A DNA stretch of 64,000 nucleotides from Nitrobacter hamburgensis X14 (GTDB lineage Bacteria; Pseudomonadota; Alphaproteobacteria; Rhizobiales; Xanthobacteraceae). The stretch's first letter is position 1, and the number at the start of each line of letters is the position of its first letter. Both the position numbers and the translations under genes were made by a program. The notes under the pieces are model-generated. The model had not been told where the DNA came from. It saw only the letters and a program-made list of their open reading frames with translations, and made no database searches. Of this stretch, positions 54,301-62,512 are shown one piece after another. Where the stretch lies: NCBI RefSeq assembly GCF_000013885.1, contig NC_007964.1, positions 2,962,001-3,026,000 on the forward strand, read 5' to 3'.

Positions 54301-55193
54301 CCGAAACGAACGTCGCCAACGCCTGCGAGCCTCAGCGCGGCATCGCCCGCGCCATAACTCGCTTCGACCTGCTCCAGCCGCGCGCCTTTCGGATCGGCCT
54401 TGACCTTGGCCGACACCCGCCATGGTCTTTGAGACGGGTCGCTCGAAAAGTTTTTACCATCGGCTTCCGCAGCGCCCGCCAGCGTCAGCGCGCCATCGAA
54501 ATGCGGCGCACGCTCATCGAATGACAAAATTCCATCGAGATCGATGAATGCCGCGCGCGTTCCGGGATCGATCGCGACATGAACACGGCTGGCATCGCCG
54601 TCGCCCGCCTGACCGGACGAGATCCGGAATGGATAGCGCGTTCCTGACAGCTCGAAATTGCCGTCGCCGCGCACGGACGCGCCCGACGACCGCACATCGC
54701 CGCTGAAAGCGACGTCATTCAATTCAAGCGTGGAGCGGCTGGCCGCATCATGAAGCGCGACGCGGCCCGTGAGGTTCAGCCGGTCAATGGAAAACGAAGC
54801 GACATCGAGCGACCGCGACGACAGCGGCCAATCAATCCGCCCGCCGGAATCGAGACCGAGGTCGAGCGCGACGCCGTTGATCGTCAATTCGGTCGCGCGC
54901 CATTCTCCGCGCATCAGCGAACCCAGGCTGAATTCGACCGCGAGGTTGTCGGCGCGCACCTTGCCGGAATCGTTCGGCCCTCCGACCACAACTGAGCGAA
55001 GCTGCAATGACGGCGACGGCAGCAGCCGGGCGTCAAGCCCGCCGTCGACCCGCACCGGCGCGCCGATCACGCGCGCTGCCTCCGCCTCGAACTGGGGCCG
55101 AAAGCGGTTCCAGTCGATGAAATACGGCCCGATCAGCGCGGCGATGAGCGCGACAATGAATGTGATCGCCAGGCCGAGCAGCGTGGTCTGCAC
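51366..55193 (-). CDS. AsmA-family envelope protein
   Basis: 1275-residue protein with one N-terminal membrane helix (residues 5-24) and a very large periplasmic part. The start MQTTLLGLAITFIVALIAAL and GPYFIDWNRFRPQFEAEAAR, and the repeated AsmA-type beta segments through about 1100, fit the AsmA/YhdP superfamily proposed to bridge the envelope for lipid transport. The last ~150 residues are a Pro/Ala-rich tail with a 48-residue tandem duplication (51519-51806), unusual for the family. It stands alone, divergent from the thioesterase gene. Confidence 0.9.
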   Translation of the reverse strand: MQTTLLGLAITFIVALIAALIGPYFIDWNRFRPQFEAEAARVIGAPVRVDGGLDARLLPSPSLQLRSVVVGGPNDSGKVRADNLAVEFSLGSLMRGEWRATELTINGVALDLGLDSGGRIDWPLSSRSLDVASFSIDRLNLTGRVALHDAASRSTLELNDVAFSGDVRSSGASVRGDGNFELSGTRYPFRISSGQAGDGDASRVHVAIDPGTRAAFIDLDGILSFDERAPHFDGALTLAGAAEADGKNFSSDPSQRPWRVSAKVKADPKGARLEQVEASYGAGDAALRLAGVGDVRFGASPRIHAELFARQLDADRLLGKDRDTPATMFPALQSYLTKIPQPWLAAEIGISVDQIMLGGRPIQNFGADLRGDAASWAISRLEFQAPGATRVAVNGQIAQPGPSAHFDGVLDVESSDPDAFVGWLQARSDIVHQSQKPLRLRGNLTVDSSQVAFDQLKADIEGGSVEGRLAFVNSTAENGARAEAELRANRLDLDAAAGLVRAIAGPQGGWPNEGQLSLNVDSAMSAGQELRPFIAKLAYGPKTISLEQLKIGSPGGFMMEGSGAFDRVDATGQLSLNATSDSVAQMTSLIAPVAPTVAARLDAMPAAAGAARLHLALNVDKSPADKNKADASAKLDVDLPQLKGTLSLAAVPSLEAVRTADLDALAQSEATLRTKLTAERGGALPALLGLDRVIAVRDRSVLEGTATGVWHAPIRLNARMSGADLDAEIKATLEPWSSDRKADLHLAVRRVDLGPLLHLKPSDSRARNVSLSSHVALAGSKLIVNDLDGMAAGARMRGRVAVNFGNENLVEGEIGIDTLDLASAFGLAVGAAGHDTAEPLGVGLPEGWRGQLTFEALRGVLPGGIELRPVSGIVKADGHSLTFDAMKGKIGDGDATARLDIRQAADGVALNAKVQLTNVDGSALHYGSLAMPSGHASAQMTFASQGRSASALAGALSGDGLVTLEHARIAGLDPHMFNAAIDAGDGGASDDAKLQQIVERSLSVNPFAVASAQIPFIVRDGRLHVSATALEGDGAQAIVSGGYDIAADQVDIRASLASTSAGSANNRPEVQIFAVGPPDAIHRTIDVAALSSWLAVRAIDRETRRLDSIEQRMASPPALPPAIPPPATTSLPAEPSEVSAAPLATDEAPVANAPVPKRDPRWSPAKPGMAIPSPAMASLPAEPSEVSAAPPTTNDPPVANVPVPKRDPRRSRAKPRMAVTPGPATTPQASNAPTPPSAAPLPAPVEIRPAPIPKPLHPRQPLVQRPPASTARPAL
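51519..51806 (-). repeat. 144-bp tandem duplication in the asmA tail
   Basis: Two head-to-tail units of exactly 144 bases (48 codons). Both begin SLPAEPSEVSAAP and contain PVPKRDPR. The DNA GCGGAAACCTCTGACGG recurs at 51631 and 51775. The copies have diverged, so this is not a recent slip. Confidence 0.88.
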
Positions 55194-55460
55194 GGTATCT
55201 CCCCTTGAACCGTTCCGGCAAAATCGAAATCCGCTTCAGTATGGCTCTCCGGACGTCGTGCCAGAGCCTTCAAGACTGCCGTATCGATCCCAAGCCTGCA
55301 AGGCCGCACCAAACGAGCCGATGCAACATAATATCTGCAACTGTGGCGAAGTCGCAGCGGCGGTCGCCATCGTTTTCCAGGGCTGAAAGGGGCGCCCTGA
55401 TGAAAGACCGAGGCAAAGGATGTATAGTGGTCGAGCGATCCGACAAATTCAGGATAGAGC

Positions 55461-55976
55461 ATGAAAGGCACGCCCGCCACCGACCCGGACGATAAGCCCG
55501 AACCCTTTCAGTGTTCGGTCCTGCGGATCGAGCCGCAGTGGATCGACTACAACGGCCATCTCAACATGGCCTACTACAACGTCCTGTTCGACCGGGCGAC
55601 CGACGAGTTCTGGCTCGAACTGGGAATCGGGCCCGACTACGTGAAGACGCGCACCGGCTCGACGTTCACCGCCGAGTGTCATCTGCGCTACCTGCGGGAA
55701 ATTCATCTGGACGACCCGGTGCGGGTGTCCGTCCTGCTGATCGCCGCCGACGAAAAGCGTCTGCACACCTTCGAGGAGTTGCGGCACGCCACCGAAGGAT
55801 GGCTTTCGGCGACCTCCGAAAACATGACTGTTCACATCGATATGGCCGCTCGTAAAGTCGCGCCCTTCCCCCCTGATATCCGTACGCGCATTCAGGCCGT
55901 CGTTGGCGCCCACAGCCTTATCACGCGCCCCGAGGGCATCGGCCGGAAAGTCGCGATGCCCTCGAAGTCACGTTAG
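55461..55976 (+). CDS. Acyl-CoA thioesterase, 4HBT hot-dog family
   Basis: 171-residue single hot-dog domain. IDYNGHLNMAYYNVLFDRAT holds the catalytic Asp/His region of 4-hydroxybenzoyl-CoA-type thioesterases, and the FEELRHATEGWLSATSENMT strand is typical. It is most like the thioesterase domain associated with carnitine/betainyl-CoA metabolism, but the substrate is not certain. Monocistronic, converging with the DUF1328 gene with 6 bases between stops. Confidence 0.85.
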   Translation: MKGTPATDPDDKPEPFQCSVLRIEPQWIDYNGHLNMAYYNVLFDRATDEFWLELGIGPDYVKTRTGSTFTAECHLRYLREIHLDDPVRVSVLLIAADEKRLHTFEELRHATEGWLSATSENMTVHIDMAARKVAPFPPDIRTRIQAVVGAHSLITRPEGIGRKVAMPSKSR

Positions 55977-55982
55977 CCGGCG

Positions 55983-56156
55983 CTACACGCGGGTGCGTCC
56001 GCGCAACAGCCCGACCACCGCCGACACGACAAACAGGATGACGGCGATGAAAAAGATGATCTTCGCGATTTCGACGGAGGCACCCGCGAGACCGCCGAAA
56101 CCCAGAATACCAGCAATCAATGCGATAATCAGAAATGTCACGACCCAGCTCAGCAT
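55983..56156 (-). CDS. DUF1328 small membrane protein (YtjA-like)
   Basis: 57-residue protein made of two hydrophobic helices (MLSWVVTFLIIALIAGILGF and the IIFFIAVILFVVSAVVGLL region) with a short basic end (RGRTRV). Matches DUF1328/UPF0391. The start follows TGGAG. Function unknown, often stress-induced in Rhizobiales. Confidence 0.88.
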   Translation of the reverse strand: MLSWVVTFLIIALIAGILGFGGLAGASVEIAKIIFFIAVILFVVSAVVGLLRGRTRV

Positions 56157-56431
56157 GACTTGATCTCCATTCTCAGCGCGCCCGTCTCGCGCATGGCCTG
56201 AGAAAACAATCCATCCCCGGAACAAAGGTTCCCCGACGCGGGAGGGTGAGAAGTCCTGAAAGATCGCCGGTTTTTCGGAACAAAATCGCGATCGCCGACC
56301 CGGGATCGCTTGCACGCCGGGCTTTAAAACTGATGCCAATCGCGTCGGTGTCCCTATATATATTCCTAATCCTGCTAAGAAGGCTCCCCTTCACCGCCCC
56401 GCAGTGTCATCGTGGGGAGAAGACGATTCGC

Positions 56432-58933
56432 ATGACCGAACCGAACAGACTGATCCATCGCGACGTTCCCGAGCACCAGCCTGCCGCCGGTGGCATTGCT
56501 GCGCGCGCGCGCGCAGCGGCAACGCCACAATATCTGGCCGGGCTCAATCCGGAACAGCGCGAGGCGGTGGAAACGCTGGACGGGCCGGTGCTGGTGCTGG
56601 CTGGCGCGGGTACCGGCAAGACCCGCGTGCTGACGACTCGCATCGCGCATATCCTCAGCCAGGGCCGCGCCCGTCCCGGTGAAATCCTGTCGGTAACCTT
56701 CACCAACAAGGCCGCACGCGAGATGAAGCATCGGCTTGGCCAGATGCTTGGACATGCCGTGGAAGGCATGCCGTGGCTCGGCACCTTTCATTCCATCGGC
56801 GGCCGGATTCTGCGTGTTCATGCCGAGCTGGTGCACCTCAAATCCAACTTCACCGTTCTCGACGTGGACGACCAGATCCGCCTGCTCAAACAGCTTCTGC
56901 AGGCCGACAACATCGACGACAAGCGCTGGCCGGCGCGGATGCTGGCGGGGCTGATCGACGGCTGGAAAAATCGCGGGCTGACGCCGGCGCAGGTGCCGTC
57001 CGGCGAAGCCGCCGTGTTCGGCAACGGCCGCGGCGGCAAGCTCTATGCCGCCTACCAGGCGCGGCTGAAGATCCTCAACGCCGCGGACTTCGGCGACCTG
57101 CTGCTTGAGAACATCCGGCTGTTCCGCGAGCATCCGGACGTGCTGCGGCAATATCAGGGCCGCTTCAAGTTCATCCTCGTCGACGAGTATCAGGATACGA
57201 ACGTCGCACAATATCTGTGGCTGCGGCTGCTGTCGCAAGCGCCGTCGCAATCATTGCCGGGCTTGACCCGGCAATCCGTCGTTTCTCCGGAAGATGGATC
57301 ACCGGGTCTCGACGCGTCGCGTCGGCCCGGTGATGACGCACTAACAAAGAATATCTCCCCGCCCAAAAACATCTGCTGCGTCGGCGATGACGACCAGTCG
57401 ATCTACGGCTGGCGCGGCGCCGAGGTGGACAACATCCTGCGCTTCGACCACGATTTTCCCGGCGCCAAGGTGATCCGGCTGGAGCGCAACTACCGCTCCA
57501 CCGGCCATATCCTCGCCGCCGCCTCGCATCTGATCGCGCATAACGAGGGCCGGCTCGGCAAGACGCTGCGCACCGAGGATGTCGATGGCGAGAAGGTCAC
57601 CGTCACCGGCTGCTGGGATTCCGAAGAAGAAGCCCGCGGCATCGGCGAGGAAATCGAACAGCTTCAGCGCGCCGGCGAAAAACTGAACGAAATCGCAATT
57701 CTGGTGCGCGCCTCGTTCCAGATGCGCGAATTCGAAGACCGCTTCGTGACCCTTGGCCTGCCCTATCGCGTCATCGGCGGTCCGCGCTTCTACGAGCGCG
57801 CCGAAATCCGCGATGCGCTCGCCTATCTGCGCCTCATCAACTCGCCGGCCGACGATCTCGCCTTCGAACGCATCGTCAACGTGCCTAAACGCGGCCTGGG
57901 CGATGCCACCGTCCAGATGCTGCACGAGATCGCTCGCAAGCGGCAGATCCCGCTCAGCGAGGCCGCCCGCGCCGTCGTCGAAACCGACGAGCTGAGGCCG
58001 AAGGCGCGCGGATCGCTGCGCGCCTTGCTCGACAGTTTCGACCGCTGGCGCGTGCAGCGCGAGACCATGCCGCACACCGAGCTTGTCGAGATCGTGCTCG
58101 ACGAGAGCGGTTACACCGAGATGTGGCAGAAGGACCGTTCGGCCGATGCCGCGGGCCGCCTTGAGAACCTGAAAGAGCTGGTGCGCTCGATGGAGGAGTT
58201 CGAGAACCTGCAAGGCTTCCTCGAACATATCTCGCTGGTGATGGATCGCGACGGCGGCCCAGACGAGGACGCCGTCTCGGTGATGACGCTGCATTCCGCC
58301 AAGGGACTCGAATTCGACAACGTTTTCCTGCCCGGCTGGGAGGAGGGTCTGTTTCCGCATCAGCGTGCGCTGGATGAGCAGGGACGCGCCGGCCTCGAGG
58401 AAGAACGCCGGCTTGCCCATGTCGGCCTGACACGGGCGCGCCGTCGCGCGAAGCTTTACTTCGCCACCAACCGGCGCATTCACGGCTCGTGGTCGACAAC
58501 CATCCCGTCGCGTTTTCTCGACGAACTGCCGGCGCACAACGTCGAGATCACCGAATCCAAGGGCGGCTCGGGCTGGGGCGGAACGGGCGGCTATGGCCCT
58601 TCGCGTTTCGACAATGTCGAGTCGTTCGGCTCGAGCTATGCGACGCCCGGCTGGCAACGCGCGCAGGCCAATCGCGGCCGCGGCGGTTTCAATGAGGCCG
58701 GCACGCCCTACAATGCGAGCCGATCGAAGTCGAAGCACGCGCCATTGACCATCGACGGTGAACTGGTCGCGAAATCCACCGGCACGACCTCCAGCTTCTC
58801 ACCGGGCGACCGGGTCTTTCACCAGAAATTCGGCTACGGCAAAGTGGCGCGGATCGATGGCAACAAGCTGACTATCGCCTTCGAAAAAGCCGGCGAGAAA
58901 AAGGTGGTCGATAGTTTTGTGGAGCGGGTGTAG
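56432..58933 (+). CDS. uvrD: DNA helicase II (UvrD/PcrA/Rep family) with in-frame palindromic insertion
   Basis: 833-residue SF1 helicase for nucleotide excision and mismatch repair. Walker A is LAGAGTGKT (about 57-65), motif II VDEYQDTN (about 249), motif III GDDDQSIYGWRG (about 318), and a Tudor-like C-terminal domain binds RNA polymerase (PGDRVFHQKFGYGKVARIDG). Between motifs II and III there are about 66 residues where PcrA/UvrD have about 27. The excess (SLPGLTRQSVVSPEDGSPGL and DASRRPGDDAL) is encoded by a family II palindromic repeat and keeps the frame. ATG at 56432 was chosen after GGGGAGA. Confidence 0.93.
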   Translation: MTEPNRLIHRDVPEHQPAAGGIAARARAAATPQYLAGLNPEQREAVETLDGPVLVLAGAGTGKTRVLTTRIAHILSQGRARPGEILSVTFTNKAAREMKHRLGQMLGHAVEGMPWLGTFHSIGGRILRVHAELVHLKSNFTVLDVDDQIRLLKQLLQADNIDDKRWPARMLAGLIDGWKNRGLTPAQVPSGEAAVFGNGRGGKLYAAYQARLKILNAADFGDLLLENIRLFREHPDVLRQYQGRFKFILVDEYQDTNVAQYLWLRLLSQAPSQSLPGLTRQSVVSPEDGSPGLDASRRPGDDALTKNISPPKNICCVGDDDQSIYGWRGAEVDNILRFDHDFPGAKVIRLERNYRSTGHILAAASHLIAHNEGRLGKTLRTEDVDGEKVTVTGCWDSEEEARGIGEEIEQLQRAGEKLNEIAILVRASFQMREFEDRFVTLGLPYRVIGGPRFYERAEIRDALAYLRLINSPADDLAFERIVNVPKRGLGDATVQMLHEIARKRQIPLSEAARAVVETDELRPKARGSLRALLDSFDRWRVQRETMPHTELVEIVLDESGYTEMWQKDRSADAAGRLENLKELVRSMEEFENLQGFLEHISLVMDRDGGPDEDAVSVMTLHSAKGLEFDNVFLPGWEEGLFPHQRALDEQGRAGLEEERRLAHVGLTRARRRAKLYFATNRRIHGSWSTTIPSRFLDELPAHNVEITESKGGSGWGGTGGYGPSRFDNVESFGSSYATPGWQRAQANRGRGGFNEAGTPYNASRSKSKHAPLTIDGELVAKSTGTTSSFSPGDRVFHQKFGYGKVARIDGNKLTIAFEKAGEKKVVDSFVERV
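57244..57339 (-). repeat. Palindromic repeat, family II, copy C, inside uvrD
   Basis: ATTGCCGGG-CTTGA-CCCGGCAAT (57253-57275) and TCACCGGG...CCCGGTGA (57299-57333), the same two-hairpin layout as copies A and B and closest to B in reverse. It spans 96 bases, a multiple of three, with no stop codon in the uvrD frame. Confidence 0.85.
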
Positions 58934-59051
58934 CCGATGGCGGAACATCGCCCGCATTCCTATGTGTTGACCGGCATTCTCCATCGTCCTGCCACCCTGC
59001 CGCGATAACCGGTCCCCTTCACTCCTCCCGCTCACAGCGTGTCAGGCCTGC

Positions 59052-59972
<921 letters not shown>

Positions 59973-59973
59973 G

Positions 59974-60735
59974 ATGAACTTCGAGGCTGTGAAGGCGATC
60001 TACCTGTTTGAAATGGCGCGAACCTGGCGCACGCTGCTGCAAAGCATCGTCTCGCCGGTGGTCTCGACGTCGCTTTACTTCGTGGTGTTCGGCGCAGCGA
60101 TCGGGTCGCGCATCACGCAGGTTGAAGGCGTCAGCTATGGCACCTTCATCGTCCCGGGGCTGGTGATGCTGTCGGTGCTGACGCAAAGCATCACCAACGC
60201 GTCGTTCGGAATCTATTTTCCGAAGTTCATCGGCACCATTTACGAGATTCTGTCGGCGCCGGTATCCTATTTCGAGATCGTGCTGGGCTATGTCGGTGCC
60301 GCGGCGACCAAGTCTATCATCCTCGGCCTGATCATTCTGGCGACCGCCGGCTTGTTCGTGCCTTTGCACATCCAACATCCGGTCTGGATGTTGGCGTTTC
60401 TGGTCATGACCGCCGTGACTTTCAGCCTGTTCGGCTTCATCGTCGGCATCTGGGCCGACGGTTTCGAGAAGCTGCAGATGATCCCTCTCTTGATAATTAC
60501 GCCGCTGACCTTCCTTGGGGGAAGCTTTTATTCGATCAGCATGCTGCCACCCGGTTGGCAAACCATCGCGCTGTTCAATCCGGTGGTGTATCTCATCAGC
60601 GGTTTCCGCTGGAGTTTTTACGAAATCGCCGATGTCAGCGTGTCCGTGAGCATCGGCATGACGCTGGGTTTTCTCGCGATCTGCATGTTGCTCGTCTGGT
60701 GGATTTTCAGAACCGGCTACCGGCTGAAAAACTAG
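59974..60735 (+). CDS. ABC-2 type exporter permease
   Basis: 253-residue membrane subunit with six helices, of the YadH/NodJ type. The ABC-2 signature region (FLGGSFYSISMLPPGWQTIA) is present near residue 180. It starts directly after the ATPase gene. The TAG stop (60733-60735) belongs to the family I repeat that follows, so the C-terminus (RLKN) is set by it. Confidence 0.92.
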   Translation: MNFEAVKAIYLFEMARTWRTLLQSIVSPVVSTSLYFVVFGAAIGSRITQVEGVSYGTFIVPGLVMLSVLTQSITNASFGIYFPKFIGTIYEILSAPVSYFEIVLGYVGAAATKSIILGLIILATAGLFVPLHIQHPVWMLAFLVMTAVTFSLFGFIVGIWADGFEKLQMIPLLIITPLTFLGGSFYSISMLPPGWQTIALFNPVVYLISGFRWSFYEIADVSVSVSIGMTLGFLAICMLLVWWIFRTGYRLKN

Positions 60736-60850
60736 AGCCTTATGGAATCAGAAGCGAGGCTCTATGATTTTGAATTAAAGCGTTTTCTTTACGCGAACCG
60801 GTACCCATCCTCGGGTCAAGCCCGAGGACATGCTTCGCCCGAAAACGCTC
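60732..60850 (+). repeat. Interspersed palindromic repeat, family I, copy 4
   Basis: Starts CTAGAGCC, then palindromic GGAATCAGAAGCGAGGCTCT, then the GAACCGGTACCCAT block. It holds an extra hairpin CCTCGGG-TCAAG-CCCGAGG and ends GAAAACGCTC. Its first bases provide the stop codon of the ABC-2 permease. Confidence 0.87.
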
Positions 60851-60871
60851 CAGGGTTTGCCGCCACGAACT

Positions 60872-60905
60872 AAAAAAATTGCGGCCCGGTTCGATCCGGA
60901 CCGCA
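60872..60905 (-). terminator. Intrinsic terminator after the glycine-rich protein gene
   Basis: On the reverse strand TGCGGTCCGG-ATCGAA-CCGGGCCGCA (one G-T wobble) is followed by seven T's, 20 bases after the stop codon of the gene at 60925. Confidence 0.82.
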
Positions 60906-60924
60906 CAGTCGTGGAGGAAATTCC

Positions 60925-61266
60925 TTATCGACGATAGCAGTGGAAATGGCCATGCTTCCAATAGCCGCGGCATCGATGCCCGCGGCGTGGCCCGCGATCC
61001 GGAATGCCGAGCACACCCTTGACGCCACCGACCGCGCCACCAACGCCGGCGCCAAGCGCGCCGCCGATCGCGCCGCCGACCGGACCGGCTGCACGATTGC
61101 CTTCGCGCGCTCCTTGGTTCGCACCCCGCTCCATGCCTCCGATGACGCCTTGCGCGTGCACCGGATGCGGAATGGATATGAAGGCCAGTGCGGCTGCCAC
61201 AGCCGCTACCGCGACCTGCAGCCGAATGGAAACTTTGATCGGCAATGCTCCGGTTCTGATCGTCAT
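60925..61266 (-). CDS. Secreted glycine-rich small protein
   Basis: 113 residues. Signal peptide (about residues 14-38, ending HAQ) and a Gly/Ala zipper (VGGAIGGALGAGVGGAVGGV) that could insert in or pack against membrane, followed by a basic, Cys- and His-containing tail (RCRGYWKHGHFHCYRR). Common in Bradyrhizobium-type genomes, function unknown. It has its own terminator. Confidence 0.8.
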   Translation of the reverse strand: MTIRTGALPIKVSIRLQVAVAAVAAALAFISIPHPVHAQGVIGGMERGANQGAREGNRAAGPVGGAIGGALGAGVGGAVGGVKGVLGIPDRGPRRGHRCRGYWKHGHFHCYRR

Positions 61267-61539
61267 CTGTGTCTGTGTCCTTATTGCTGGCTCGGCCGCG
61301 AACAGGCCATGGTCGCTGGATGGAGGTAAGCATAACGTGATCGCACTCCATAGGTTCCAACGGCACCGTCGTAGCGGTGGCCCGTTATAAAGCCATCGCT
61401 CACAAGGTTTCCCCCCCCACCGCCTTGGTTATGCCGCTTCGCGAATTAACGATGCCACGACCCCGCTACTGGCAGCGGTGCCGTTTCATGTGCATATATC
61501 GAGCGGGGAGACGGCAGGTGGCATTCGAGGTCGAGGTAA

Positions 61540-62349
61540 ATGCGTACGTTTTTTATTCCGATCATCAGTCTGATGTTTTTTGCCGCCGGCAGCATGGCCG
61601 AGGCGAAGGTGTCGATCCTTGTCGACAAGGACAATCAGCAAATGACCGTCTCCGTCGACGGCGCCGAGCGCTATCAATGGCCGGTCTCGACCGGGAATCC
61701 GTCGCACGAAACTCCGAACGGCAAATTCCAGACCTTCCGAATGGAAGCCAACCATTTCTCCAAGGAATTCGACGACGCCCCGATGCCGCACTCGATCTTT
61801 TTCACCAAGGTGGGTCACGCCATCCACGGCACGTTCTCCGAGGGCAGCCTCGGCGTACCGGTGTCGCACGGCTGCGTACGCCTCTCGCGCGCCCACGCCA
61901 GCACGCTTTATGCGCTGGTGCAGAAGGAAGGCGTCCTCAACACCACCGTGACGCTGACCGGATCGTCGCGCGTCGCGCTGGCGCGCAATCCTCGCGGCAA
62001 GCGCAAAACCGATGTCGCCCGTCGCGACCCGGCGCCGGGCTACCAGTCTTATGACACTGCCGGAAATCCGGTCGATCTGACGCCGGGGCATATCGCGCCT
62101 GCTCAGCAGCCGCAGGCCACCGTTCGCGGCGACGACGGCTATATCTACCCGGCGGACGGCAGCTCCAGCGATCAGCGCTATCCCGCCCCGCGCAGCTATC
62201 GCCGCATCTACGGCGCGCAGACCGTTCCCCAGCGGCGGCCGTATCATAGCGATCAAGCGGATTACGGTTATGCGCAACCTTACCAGCCGCAGGTTTACGC
62301 ACCGCGGCCTTATCAGCCGCGCGGCCTGTTCACGGAGTTCGACGACTGA
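61540..62349 (+). CDS. L,D-transpeptidase (YkuD family)
   Basis: 269-residue exported enzyme that makes 3-3 peptidoglycan crosslinks or attaches proteins to the wall. Signal peptide residues 1-22. The YkuD catalytic motif is HAIHGT...SHGCVRLS with Cys112 and His110. The C-terminal ~120 residues are a low-complexity Pro/Tyr/Gln/Arg tail (PYQPQVYAPRPYQPRG), longer than the catalytic domain needs, possibly a wall-binding or linker region. Confidence 0.93.
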   Translation: MRTFFIPIISLMFFAAGSMAEAKVSILVDKDNQQMTVSVDGAERYQWPVSTGNPSHETPNGKFQTFRMEANHFSKEFDDAPMPHSIFFTKVGHAIHGTFSEGSLGVPVSHGCVRLSRAHASTLYALVQKEGVLNTTVTLTGSSRVALARNPRGKRKTDVARRDPAPGYQSYDTAGNPVDLTPGHIAPAQQPQATVRGDDGYIYPADGSSSDQRYPAPRSYRRIYGAQTVPQRRPYHSDQADYGYAQPYQPQVYAPRPYQPRGLFTEFDD

Positions 62350-62512
62350 TCGCTACCGGTCCTCATCGTCGCGCAGCCACCGTTGGACTATGCCGTGGCA
62401 GCGAGCCCCAAATCGATCCGCCCGGTCTTGTGCCGTCCATCGCCGTCTCCGATAAAGACGCCCTGAACGGCAGCCGAACGAAACGGCCGGCCCATATCAT
62501 TTGAAGCGGATC

